A stretch of DNA of 51,204 nucleotides from Asterionellopsis glacialis (taxonomy: Eukaryota; Bacillariophyta; Plagiogrammaphyceae; Rhaphoneidales; Asterionellopsidaceae): contig WKLE02001996.1 in NCBI GenBank assembly GCA_014885115.2, positions 26,312 through 77,515 of the forward strand, given 5' to 3'. Shown one piece after another: positions 20,799 through 32,600 of this stretch; position 1 is the first letter of the stretch, and the number at the start of each line of letters is the position of its first letter. The notes below the pieces were generated by a model. It did no database searches. It was not told the origin of the DNA and saw only the letters and a list, made by a program, of their open reading frames with translations. A program made the translations under genes and the position numbers.

Positions 20799-22604
20799 TT
20801 TACGAACTAATTAATGATTCTCTCCTTTAGAGAGGTGATGATGATAATGATAAGGATGGTATCTTGCGTGATGATAATTTTATAGATTAGTTACGGTTAG
20901 ACAAGTTCAATCAAGATTTTTTTAAAAAAACTAGTTGAACAATAACAACGACAAGAAGAATTAGAAGAAGAAGAATGGCCTCATCCAACAAAGAACTTAA
21001 GAACTAACTAGAGTAGCTCCATCAAAATCTGGCACTCTCTCTTTAGAGCAGAAAAGGAGACCATTTCAGAGAAAGTAACAGTACTAAAAACGAGAGCAAT
21101 CCATGTCTCCTGGGTGATATTTCAAAATGAAATGAATGATTAGATATATATTATTATAGAGACGACAATAGAAATATACTTACGATATACTACTGGATTC
21201 TTACCCTTCTTACTATATTAGACGGACCGTATTGCGATTTTTTTTGTTTCTAGTGCCCAATCCAAGAAAAAAACTAATTAATCCATTTACAATATGTCAA
21301 AAAATGGGGAGAAAGGACAATTGAATGATACGATGCGTCGCGTACCATCTGGATTACGAGCCCCCTCTTGTCCAGGTTTTCGCAATTTCAACTTGCCTAA
21401 ATTTAATCTGAAAAGGACATTCTAATCTAGTTGTGCAGTCAGAGCTGTACGAATGGACCTTTCGAGTAGCTCATATGTATTATACTATGTTTACTTTGTA
21501 CATCTATTACATGTCTCCACAGATTGTGTAATGTAATTTTTTGTATTCTCTCTACTTGTGAAAATTGACGAACATGGTAAAAAAAACATGACGTGGGCAC
21601 TTCGAAATCAGAGAACCATACATGCGGTACATGTCTTTAGGAATAGACTAGAGCACTACATTACTAGAGAAGCAAGGAAGCAAATTTTCAATTAGTGTAG
21701 ACACTACTTGAAGCAAAAAGGACATTTTGTGGGTGCGTTGCATAGAGCTGCCAGTCTTTTGCTCACCCTGCAAAACATTCATGGGTATATTCATAGTACT
21801 GTACATGTCCGTGAGTTTTGGGTAGGGCTAGTTATTTTCTTTTTTCAGAGAAGCCCCATCAGTACGTACAGGTGTACTTAGAGAATATTAATTAAAGTAC
21901 ATGAGAATCCTCTAACTAGGTAGGACCTATCCTGTAATGATCTCGACTTGAATTAGATGTCATCGTTATAATATAAAAGACTCATCTAGCCGTTTGCGGG
22001 ATATGCTATGATAAATTCATATGCAAAATAAGAATTGTGTTTACTTGTTACACATGTTACAGCATATCAACGGATTGCGTACTGTACCAGGCAATTGTAA
22101 TGTGCAATGCTTTGTATTTTCTAGTTGTAATGATCGACAAAAAAGAAAGTGGCGCTCCAAAGTCAGAGGACCACACATGCGGTACATGTTTTACATCTTA
22201 CTTAAGAGAGAGATGCAGCGAAGCAAATTTTCAATCAGTGATGTAGACACTAATTGAAGCAAAAAGGACATTGTGTGGGTGCCTTGTAGTCCTACCTGGT
22301 ACATGTCTGTGAGTTTTGGGTACCAGGTCGGTAGGGTTGGTTATTTTCTTTTTCGGAGAAGCCCCATCAGTACGTGCAGGTACTCAGAGAATATTAGTTA
22401 AAAGTACATAAGAATCCTCTAACTATGTAGGAACTATCCTATATTGATCTCGAATTGAATGTGCCATCATTATATAAAAGACTCATCTAGCAGTTTGCGG
22501 GATATGCTATGATAAATTCGTATGCAAAATAATGCAGGAAGAAAAAGTCCATTTCTTTTCATAGCATATTGTACTATTATCTTTTTAATATATTTGTTTT
22601 TAGT
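20799..22604. other. Intergenic with a tandem segmental duplication
   Basis: No gene supported. The first part is the 3' flank of the PAP2-like gene. From about 21485 to 22533 lie two diverged copies of the same ~0.5-kb segment (listed separately). The remaining bases show only AT-rich sequence. Confidence 0.55.
21485..22533. repeat. Two-copy tandem duplication of ~0.5 kb non-coding DNA
   Basis: Unit A runs about 21485-22029 and unit B about 22035-22533. Matching blocks in order are acatgcggtacatgt, gaagcaaattttcaat, tgtagacacta, ttgaagcaaaaaggacatt, gagaagccccatcagtacgt, gagaatatta, agaatcctctaact and aaaagactcatctag followed by tttgcgggatatgctatgataaattc. Identity by eye is about 75-85% with small indels. 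The copies lie side by side with no ORF conserved between them. This is either an old local duplication or two copies of an uncharacterised non-coding repeat. Confidence 0.8.
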
Positions 22605-23819
22605 TTATGCAGCACGAGCATCTTGTCGATGACTTCGTTCAGGAAGTGATGGCAATGGAGGGATGACAGAATCAGCCATCGTTTTTGGTAAAGCAGTAGC
22701 AACAGAGGAGGAGGCGCATGGTTCATCATCTTCCCAGCTGTAAAGAGACGCAAAATCATCATCCTCTTCATCGTCTGTCAAGTCGGAGCTGCTATAATGA
22801 TAATTAACAGCATTTGCATCAGAGTGAATTTGCTCATGATCAGCATAATGCGTTCGCCTAAATTCTTCCATTATTTCAATTGCCTTGGAAAGATGATAGT
22901 CAACACTACTGGAACACGTACGTGTAGTTGTTCCTGCTTGTGATGAAGAAAGCGACTCTTCTTGACCATCTTGATCCTCGTCCTCTTCTAGTTTTTCGTC
23001 TTGAATACCTGCATGGATATGCTTGCATACTCTTCTCATGAGTAAACTGTAGGGTGGTTTACGCTCATCAGCTTCAGTATCTTCTTCTGCTTCTGCTTCT
23101 GGTACCTTCAATTCTTCTGCAACTTGCTTCATAATTTTATGATATGTTTTACGTTCATGAAGTGAATCATGTTCACCAAACGCTCCATCCCAGAAAAGAT
23201 GGTTGTCTTCAAGTTGTTGCGCTTGCTTTTGGTTACTTGATTTTGTGCTTAGAAATTGAGATACTCTCTCACGTCTATGTAATGAATCTTTTTCACCAAA
23301 TCCACCAAATCCACCAAATAACGTAGATTCAAAGTCATCACAACAATCCTGCTGATTTTGAGGTTGCTCCTCCTCGTCCTTGAAAAGTTTTGTCTTGCGA
23401 AGATGAATCGAATCCACGTCTCCAATTAGACCAAGATTATCATTGTCGTAGTAGTCGCGATAATAATCATCACTATCAATATCATCTTCTAGATCGAAAG
23501 AATGTTGTGCATTGACACCAGTGATTTCAAAATCTTTCTTGTAATCATCAAATGCATCATACCATTCCTCTTCATCAGTTGTATCACCACTTCTAGCAGT
23601 CACGTAATGCAAAACAGATGAATTTTGAATAGACGAAAAAGATCTTTCATCATCATTCTCATCACCATAATGAGCTGCAACATTATTATTATGACGTGGC
23701 CAAGCAAACGGTTGATCGAGCTCATCTCTCAAACAACCTTGTTGATCCACCATGTCTTGATGTGTGTTTCTTGGTGCAGAGTTACCTGTACTGATATCTG
23801 ATAGCGTTTGTTTCATCAT
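22605..23819 (-). CDS. Acidic protein with three G(E/D)xDSxHxR repeats, AA-terminal
   Basis: A 404-aa soluble, very acidic protein of no known family. Three short repeats stand out: GDVDSIHLRK (133-142), GEKDSLHRRE (175-184) and GEHDSLHERK (215-224), spaced about 40 residues apart. Gly/Phe turns (GGFGGFG) precede the second and GAFG the third. Acidic tracts lie at 51-59, 108-119, 277-288 and 347-355. The C-terminus PPLPSLPERSHRQDARAA resembles that of the protein at 27853-28584 (MPKLPPVRRRESMGRAA) in having a P-x-LP step, Arg-rich part and RAA end, although the bodies do not align. No signal peptide or membrane helix. Two adjacent Met codons at the start (23819, 23816) are equally possible. 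Function is unknown. Repeats with Asp-Ser-x-His could be protein-binding or phosphorylation motifs, but this is speculation. Confidence 0.78.
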   Translation of the reverse strand: MMKQTLSDISTGNSAPRNTHQDMVDQQGCLRDELDQPFAWPRHNNNVAAHYGDENDDERSFSSIQNSSVLHYVTARSGDTTDEEEWYDAFDDYKKDFEITGVNAQHSFDLEDDIDSDDYYRDYYDNDNLGLIGDVDSIHLRKTKLFKDEEEQPQNQQDCCDDFESTLFGGFGGFGEKDSLHRRERVSQFLSTKSSNQKQAQQLEDNHLFWDGAFGEHDSLHERKTYHKIMKQVAEELKVPEAEAEEDTEADERKPPYSLLMRRVCKHIHAGIQDEKLEEDEDQDGQEESLSSSQAGTTTRTCSSSVDYHLSKAIEIMEEFRRTHYADHEQIHSDANAVNYHYSSSDLTDDEEDDDFASLYSWEDDEPCASSSVATALPKTMADSVIPPLPSLPERSHRQDARAA

Positions 23820-26800
23820 GGCGTTGTCTGTTTTTAGTATTTGACTGTATGTAAGAAAAGCAGTGATGATCGATTGTGTTATCTAAATGTATGCAACTCG
23901 CTTTGATTTTGTTTGAGGTGTTCTCTCGAGTGACTCTACCGCGCTGCAAAAGGCCTCTTGTCTCTTTTTCTAGAAAGACTTTTTATGTCGCTTTTATAGC
24001 TAAACGTTCTTTTTGTTTCATGTGTGGAATTAATTTCCAGTACGTGGCACATGTAGAATTATACATACCAAAAACAGTACCTGGAAACAGCAGTTGAATT
24101 ATGCCTGCTCTATGTAGGATTTTAATTATAGGTAAAGACTGTAGTCTTTCGTCTATAGTGAAAGTATGATTAGCAGTGATCAATGCCTCATTCAATTATA
24201 GGTACAGCACCTATTTACTGTACCTTGCACTACTGGTAACGGGATACAACATTCTAAAGGAAGCACCTGGCCCAACGGATTCTTCCTAATTATTGTACCA
24301 AATATAAAAGACTTTTTGGTAATGACTTTTTTTCACAAAAAACTGGCATACGTTCAAGAAATGCTTCAACAATGACATTTTGATGACGCTGGGTGTACTT
24401 TTCAAGCAATATTTGGATATTTTGGCTGTCAAAATTTAGCCCGGCATGCTCTCCTGTTTTACAAACAAGCGTCGGTTTTACTGGTTACATATGTCGTAGT
24501 ATATACGGTGCTATCAATCTACTAGGTAACACGTACATATCAACTTGTGATTGTATAGTTATTCAGATAATGGCAGACGGCTCCTGTGCAGCATTCTGTA
24601 TGGGGGACTATCCAATACCGCCACTTATTTCAACGTAGAATTCTACATGTTGTTAACCTGTCCCGTCTGTAATAGCAAATATTTCACAAGACTGCATACC
24701 TGGTATTGAAGAACCAAGTACCTGGTAGGCCCTTTACCTGGTACGGTATTGTCAGTGCAAAGACTACTGACTGAGTCAGTTTGTTCTTTGCATTTTCAAG
24801 ACTACCAATCAACCTTCAACACACCTATACCAGGTATTATTATGATTGGTGTTCCGGCACAACTTACATGCAACTGGAGGTACAGGTACAGAACATGTGC
24901 ATAATATATGGATTGAAAGAAGAAGAGACAGTTTTGTTTCAAGAGGTTTAGATGGAACGAATTCGAACATACCGACCTGGTACAATTCGCGTGTACCATA
25001 ACCTTTACCAGGTACTAGTATCTAAATTACTTGATACAGGGTACAGGCTACAATAGATACCTTTGAAGGTGATTTGTGGTATTATTCTGAATACAAGGCT
25101 ACTTCATGCAAGCATCGAAACCTTAAGTAAAGCTTCGTATGTGAAGATAGTCAAAGCTCTACGGTACTCTAAGTACTGCAGACTCGAACAAAATGAACCT
25201 CCGCTTCTAAAGAGGCCAAACTTTGTCCTGTCCATCTTCCATTTATAATGTAACACATCATAACAACCAAAGCAATATTGATGACAAAATCCCAATCACT
25301 GTATCAGTGACATTTACTTACTGCACAAAGGTATGCCAATCCATTTTTTTTGTATACTAATGCTTATGCATATGTAGCTGCATAAAGAAGCCAGCAAATC
25401 AATTCAATAATCTGTGTTGTTATCGACCACTGTACAGGAGGGGTAACAAAGGAAGTCGTGTGAGACCAGACATACTCAAGATTATGTTGTTCTTGTGAAA
25501 TTAAACACAATGCTACCTGGGCTCAATTGTTGAGCACAGACCCCTTCTCTGAAAGTCAAGAGTTGACATTCAGTCTAGCGCAAATTATCATCATGGCTGT
25601 AATACTACACCATCATGGCCTGTATTATAGTGCCACTACACTAGTGCTTGGTGGGAGTCCTTACAGTAATCATGATTAATTAAGATGACAAGAAGATAAG
25701 AATTTGAAGCTCTTATCCCTTCATCACAAGTTTTTATATTACCTGTGACTCCTGATCTAGTGATGCAGTGTGATATGTGGCTCCCCCATATTTACCTGTT
25801 ATTGGTAAAAACCTGGAGAGCTTTTTTTTTCTTTTTTTTAACTGCTTTTCAGCTTATCTTGTAACCTCTTTCTTGCTCCACCTCTTTCTTCTTTTTTGCT
25901 GTTGGTGTGCATTTGTTGAGGATTTGTATCCTTGTCTTGTTGGGTATAGCTGCCCCCTTGATTGCTTTTTGATGCTCATCAACAAAAGGCCCCCTTTTTC
26001 TAAATTATAACTAACCAACTCATTAATTAACTTGTTCTTGTGTATGTTACTGCAAGTTGACTATGTAGGCTTGTTCTTGTTGGGGGAAATCAGAGGACTA
26101 GGCATCATGCCCTTGAATGGGTTGTAGGAACATACCATTGTTTTTTCTATGTTTTGTTCCTCAGACCAAATTTTGGTGTACTACTAGTAGAGTGATGGGA
26201 TGATTTCAGAGGATCATGTCTTTGCTATAATGTTACTAATTCTGAGGTTTTGGTTGATCCCAGCTGAAAAGAAATTTAAAGACCCACCAAACAGCCAAGA
26301 AATGTTATTTCTCGACAACAAAAAATCTATAAGATGAGGTTTATGAAAAAAATCTTTCCCGGCCGTCCAGGTGTATGATTCTTGCACAAAAATAAAAAAA
26401 TTTACTGACACGTTATCATATACTATACAAAAATATTTCTTTTCTCTTGACATACTATACATCAATAACATTAAAATTAATGATCTACAAATAATGAAAA
26501 GATGAAAGCCACTGTCAGAATTTTTACCCTGTATTATGTAGTATGAGGCCTTTACTTCAACCAAAAGGCCGTTTTCATCTCGTGGGCCATGCCAACACTG
26601 TATTTTTTGTTGAAATATTAATATTCCTCCTCCACTAAATTTCATACTATTTTTACTCGTCAGCTTTAATAAAATATATTGTTTTTGCATTTACATGGAA
26701 CAAGAACCTTCAGACACTTTTTGAGATGGTTTTGGTCTTTCGTACACAATATTACGGATGCAATGCAGGTTGTGTATCTTGTTTTTAGGATGATTCTTCT

Positions 26801-27852
26801 CAACGTTTTCTGCATCACACGCGTGTGATGCAGTAATTGATTGAGCCTCAATCACATCGAGATACTGTCCCCAATGATAAAAATAATGCATACAGTGTAC
26901 CGGTATCATGACCGACCGGTATGTAAGAGAAGTCCGGGACCACATCATTCTGAGAATGTCGCAACGCTTCAGTGTCTGCTGGCATTTCAACTTTTCTCCC
27001 TTTTTTATTATAGCAAGGTGTACTGTACATATAAGGTAATTAAGCCTTCTGTCGTACTTTCTCAACATTATAAATATTTTTTTATTACACAACAAGCAAC
27101 CTTTTGTTCAATAAAAAAATAGTAAGCGAAATTCTCCACGACTAATGTTGAATACCGGTTCTGAACACTACTATGGAAAATGTAGTGATACATAATAATT
27201 TCTCCCTAATTGATTAGTACCGCTTTCAAAACGAATATTCTGGTTCTGGTTTCGAGACCCTATTAAATACATCGCCCCCGCCCTGGGATCATACCGCCAG
27301 GTATATAGCAGGTGTATCCTTGGCTATCCTTGTAAAAGGTATCACTGTATGTTGACACCATAATTAAATTACCGTACAAACAAACTTCAATGGAGCCTGT
27401 TGGGTTGACACGTTTCTGCTTTTGTTAAGAATTGAGTACCGAGTGTACATTTATTGGGCGGAAACAAATAATTTATCTATGTACCATCTAAAAACTACGA
27501 CTACGATTGTACTGTTTCAATGAAAGCCCTACCTGGTAAGAGTTTTCGAATTATCTTACTTTATTCGATTCAACAACTGTCAACACCAATTTACCAGGTA
27601 AGGTATGTAGACTATGGACGTTGACTACATACTGGTACAACATTTCTCATTTCGGAGAAGAGAACTGTACAGGTAAAAGCCAGATGCCAGAGTGAGACAT
27701 AACAAGGAGTCGTATCTTTTTACCTCATACCTGGTACAAAAAATCGAAGGTTTGCTAATGGTTAGAGGAAAGGAATAACAAAAATACCAATTGAGTGAAA
27801 CAGAGAAAGAGGGCTGTCGTTGAAGACAGAGATAGAATAGAGGAGAAGAAAG
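23820..27852. other. Intergenic, 4 kb with scattered relics
   Basis: No firm gene. TACC(A/T)GGTA words cluster at 24697-25014 (five copies) and 27530-27736 (three copies). Around 25400-26200 the texture changes (fewer such words, long pyrimidine runs near 25799-25830). This could be a solo LTR or other inserted DNA, but I could not find matching ends. A possible decayed frame at 26214-27095 is listed separately. Confidence 0.45.
26214..27095 (-). pseudogene. Possible decayed gene: two same-frame ORFs split by one TAA
   Basis: On the minus strand a 134-codon frame (27095-26691) and a 158-codon frame (26690-26214) are in the same phase, separated only by a TAA followed at once by ATG. Together they give about 290 codons with a single stop in AT-rich DNA, which is longer than expected by chance. 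Segments such as QCWHGPRDENGLLVEVKASYYI look protein-like, but I recognise no family. It may be a relic, an unrecognised exon set or a chance frame. Confidence 0.2.
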
Positions 27853-28584
27853 ATGAACAAAATGAAAGGGGATCATCAAAAACAATTATTGGAGCCTTTT
27901 CCATCTCGGCCAACCAGTGTATTGAAAATGTCCGAAAACTTTTTTAGTAATTCATTACGAAGTTTGAAAACATCGTTACAAGCAGAGGATTCTACGTATC
28001 TAACAGCAAGTACTACCACAGGGGAAGCATCGTTATCATCAACCTCAGAGGCTTCCATGTACCAAAACTTTTCATCATCATCATCATTAGATACAGTCAC
28101 TGGTGAAAAATTAAAGGCACATGAAATGTATCCACTTCATGTAGCAAGTGTTATCAATGATGATACAGCATTCCGGCAATTGCAATCTGATTTACGTAAT
28201 TCGCATATGGTTACTAGTTACGGTGCAAGATATATAATGAAACCCATGGTGGAAAAACGGGCTGAAGAAGCAATTGAGCGACAAAGAAATGAAGAAAGGC
28301 GAATGTACAAAGAACGACAAGAGCAAGAAAAACAACAGAGATTGAAGAATGACATCGAAATACAGCAGATGCAAGAAGAACAAAGAAGAAGAGACATCTT
28401 ACTAGCGAAAGCAAAAAGTTCCAACGCTTTAATGTCAAAAGAACAAAGAGAAAAATTCCTTGCCAAGGCTAAATCTATTACAAGTCTTGCATTTTTACAA
28501 CAAAAATCAGAGGATAACGAAGAAATTATTATGCCAAAGTTACCGCCAGTGAGAAGGCGTGAATCTATGGGACGCGCTGCGTAA
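27853..28584 (+). CDS. Short coiled-coil member of the AA-terminal family
   Basis: A 243-aa soluble protein. Residues 99-115 (SVINDDTAFRQLQSDLR) match the shared block in the 872-aa and 395-aa proteins of this window (acidic residues, aromatic, then x-x-L-x-x-x-L-R/K) and are followed by a T-S-x-x-A stretch. Residues about 132-185 form a long charged helix rich in Glu, Arg and Gln, a probable coiled coil. The C-terminus has a basophilic kinase-type site (RRRES, 234-238) and ends GRAA. The N-terminal 80 residues are Ser/Thr-rich. Possible starts are Met1 (27853), Met4 and Met26 (27928). I keep the first. No signal peptide or membrane segment is seen. Function unknown; dimerisation through the helix is likely but inferred. 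Confidence 0.8.
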   Translation: MNKMKGDHQKQLLEPFPSRPTSVLKMSENFFSNSLRSLKTSLQAEDSTYLTASTTTGEASLSSTSEASMYQNFSSSSSLDTVTGEKLKAHEMYPLHVASVINDDTAFRQLQSDLRNSHMVTSYGARYIMKPMVEKRAEEAIERQRNEERRMYKERQEQEKQQRLKNDIEIQQMQEEQRRRDILLAKAKSSNALMSKEQREKFLAKAKSITSLAFLQQKSEDNEEIIMPKLPPVRRRESMGRAA

Positions 28585-29665
28585 ATAATATACACAAGTT
28601 GAAAGAGAGTTACAAAAAGAGAGAGAAAGAGAGAGAACAAACACAAGTTGTATTACTAGACACACCGATTTGAAGGCAGAGAAGCTGTGTATACGTAGAA
28701 TATGTTTTTAAAATATAAACATGTATAGTTTATGGGAAATCTAGAAGTTCTTATTTGTGCTTTCAATTGTTGCATGCAACGTCAGGAGTTTTCATACACT
28801 GCTACCAAGAGCAGGGCACTATACTGTAGAACTTGACATTTGGCATCATGGTGGAGTTCAATGCCGCTGATTCTTTTTTTAAATACCGACAATAAAGGAT
28901 CAAGTCAAAAAGAAAGATCCCACCTATTGAGCACGACGCAATGATCAGAATCGAAAGCCTCATTTTTATGAAGGGTAAACGGAGGAGGGTAGGCATGTGG
29001 GGGGTATGAAGATCGGCTTTTGTACCTACGTGCAGAATATATTTTGTTACCGAAACAGAAAAGATGTCGTCACACATGCAATCTCTTACACAAGGTGGGA
29101 GATGCACCAAAAAAAAGTCACTTTAAGTGGTACAATTTCAAAATTAGTATACTCAGCAACCTTGTCTGTCTACGACAGAAAAAAAAAAGTTGGAGTAATC
29201 ACAATGTTGGGGGCACTTCATTCCATATAGGATTTAGTAATATGCATGCAAGATCGTACGGAAAGATCACATATTCCAGTAAAAATACCTGCTTCTCGTT
29301 AGTTTTACTTTCACACAATGACTTTGTTTATATGCATGATTCTAAAAGTGGTATGATAACCTTCAAAATCCACGTTTTGCAGTCCTGTAAAAGTAAGATG
29401 ACAATGTGGCGACCTGCACTGTACCAGTCCTAACTACTTCATTGAGAATAAGCGTACATTGTGTATTGCGGATCACAAGTGTAGAACAAAAATCGAAGAA
29501 TCAAAAGAGATAGACAAAAAGATGAATGAAAACAACAATAATAAATCCTGTAAAAATTTCTTGTAGATAACAACAATTACTACCCCCACCGATTGTGCAT
29601 ATTGCAAAAGTATGATTCGGAATACCAGTTTCTCCCAAACTGATTTGATAAGACCTCTTTCTATT
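28585..29665. other. Intergenic between convergent genes
   Basis: Starts with a GA-rich run (about 28617-28636) in the 3' flank of the gene ending at 28584. Overlapping plus frames at 28997-29433 have no recognisable domain or composition. The last part is the 3' flank of the minus-strand dehydrogenase-like gene. Confidence 0.5.
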
Positions 29666-32600
29666 TTAATACACGAGTTCAGAATATACTCCCATCACTA
29701 AGGACGCTAGAGGTACAACAAATGCCAATACGTTGCCTAGTGCCGTATTTGCTTTGACGCGATTGGCACTACTATGTGGTTGATCTTCTTCCTCCCGATC
29801 TTGTGTGATAGTACAGGGTGGTCCAACTTTAGAGCAATCACGAGAAGCGTCAGATACAATATGTTCACTGCAACAAGATAGTTCTGATTGATACTCGGGA
29901 CCTGCTCGTGAAATCGATGAACATCCTAAACCACCACATTTTCCACATTGCTTTGGACAACATGCCTTTCCCTCAACGTTTCCAAAGCGACAGAAAGGAT
30001 CAGCTTCTGAAATGATCCAACTTGAAGATTCCGAGGTCTCAGTTGGAGAGGACGTAAGACCTTGAGTAGGAGTTGATGAAGAGACTTCACTAGGGGATTG
30101 AGTAGGGGATTGAGTAGGTGACACCGAAGGATATGCCGTTGGAGACACAGAATGCATGGCGGATGGACTACTTGATGCAGTTTCCGTAGGTGAGGATGTT
30201 GGTGATACCGAGGGGGCATCTGTGAGAAGATTTGTATTGTCAACCCATAATCGATTAGCTACAGTTTCACCTGGAGCTGCAGTTTCCGGTGTTTCCTTAG
30301 TGATAATGACTACATGTTCATAGGGTACATATTGAAAGTAATAATCTCCTGTTCCTCCACCTGTAGAGCCAGTTACAAAGACCACATCTCCGCTTTTGGC
30401 AGGAGTTCCCTGACGACAAACAAGATTTCCATCTCCTTGGAAAATTGTATAATAATCACCAATAGGACCGGAATATTCTGTCGACCAAAGAATACCTTGT
30501 GAATCACCTGGTGATCCTGCATGGAGTACTAAGTTTCCATCAGTCTGCTGGTGGAGAAATGTACCCTTTGGACTTGATTCAACAATTGCGTCTGTGAGGA
30601 TAATTGTATTTTCTTCAAGTAATATAGGTGGGTCGGGCTTGGCTTCTTCGGTGAATTCGGCAATAAATCTGCGTGTGTCAGATGGGAGAACAGTTATGGC
30701 ATGTTTCTTACCCATTCCGTCAGACCACGCATTGAAGGTAAATTTCGACGATGCCGAATATTGTAACGGAGCTTCAATGTAAAATCGTTGATTTTCCCAC
30801 ACAGCAACAGTTACAGGGGTTACAACTGTTCTTCTATCAACAACTAGTTCACGATTACTGGGGATACTATCGAATTCCATGTAAACCATCCTTGGCATAA
30901 TGTCACGGGTGACGGTTGTTGACAAACCATCACTATCAGTGGCTGTCAAAATAACCTTTAGATAACTGCTAGTTGAAGCAGAGAAATCTTCTGGTTCTGG
31001 AGCAGGCAGCAAAGTAATGCCATTTCCTTGTGTTTGTGAGCCCAAGAAAGGGTGGTGATGATTCAAATGGTGCTGTTGAACCTCCCAGTGAAGTGCTCTG
31101 AAGTAAGGATGACATGTAGGAATTGCACACAAGAAGAGTTAGTTTTCTGTACCAATATTTGGATAAATGGGTGGAGTTTGATTTCGGAGATATTTGACTA
31201 ACTTACGAATCAGGGAGAATACTGCCATCTCCATGGACAGCAGATCCATAAAGAGTAAAAATATCACCAACAGCAAATGTTGTACCAACAGGAGGAGCAA
31301 TAATAGTTGGTAAAGGTCTGTCCCCAATACCTATCTCCATGGTTACAGTGTCCTCGCCACCCCGACCGTCATGGACTGTCAGAGACACTTGCTTATTACC
31401 AACACCAACAAATGTAAATGACGACTTTGCTTCGGTAGAGTCAGGGACTCCATCACCATCTGTATAATTAAATCAAAACAATGAAAATGGATAAGTAATG
31501 AACAGTCCCGCAAATGACTCGAAAACAGAGGAAAAGAATGGTCCCACTTACCAAAATCCCATTCATAATCAAGGTCATCACCATCTGGGTCACTACTTTT
31601 AGTACCATCAAACTCGATAGTCACACCATCTGGGCCACCATCCAGACTAGAAGTAATGTCCGCATTTGGTTTTCGGTTGGCATCACCAAGGTAAACATAT
31701 CGACGAACATCATGGGGAGACCTCGTCGCGTAGTACAAGGCTTGACCTTGGTTGCTGTTGTACGGACCAAAGGTCATAGCAACAACGCCCTCACCTCCAC
31801 TGATACTTTTAATAGTTTCAATTTCGTACTTGGATGTTGGTGGACTGCACGAACGGCATTCTTCACCACCTTCCCTCATAATGTTTACCTCATTGAATAT
31901 AAAGTCAGCGTAGATAAATGCACCATCATATTCGACAGGCCAAAGACCATTCGGTACGAAAGCTCCTGACGTACAGGCACCCTCGTATTGTTCATTGTGT
32001 GTGTAATAATGGAGAGGGTCATCAAAACCTCGATCTTCCATTTCTTCGCAGTCTTCATAGGGAAATTCAAATTTGTTGAAGTATTTTGTAGTATCACTGT
32101 ACCCATTGAACTTGCAAGGACCGTCCCTAACTGGCCATCCGTAGTTTGCTCCTGGAAAGTCGTCTCCACCCTCATTCAGTTCTTCCCAAACAGAAGCACC
32201 AACGTCACTGATGAGAAAGCGAACTTTGTTATCCTTTGTATTGGGGTCCATTGCAAATTTCCAAGGATTACGAAGACCACTGGCATAAATTTCAGCACAA
32301 GTAGCACCTTGTTCAGATGTTTCACCAGTTTCTCTACAACGGGGACCATCTGCGAATGGATTGTCTTCTGGAATTTCACCAGTATCCGTGATACGAATGA
32401 TAGTCCCCCACAAATTTGTCATATCTTGTGATGTAAATTCTCGATGCTGAAAACCATCGCCAATCGATACATACATCAATCCATCCTTACCAAATTGGAT
32501 CTTTCCACCATTATGCCAGTTCTTGGGGCATACAGGTGACTGTAAAATGAATGTTTCCGATGCCATATCTGCAATACCGTTATCCAACAACGTAAAGCGA

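Noticed and set aside
25413..26213. Possible solo LTR
   Set aside because: Texture differs from its surroundings, but no matching TG...CA ends or target duplication could be found by eye.
28192..28646. Long minus-strand frames opposite the 243-aa gene
   Set aside because: They are antisense shadows of a charged, AG-rich coding sequence, giving Phe/Leu/Ser-rich peptides that mimic membrane proteins.
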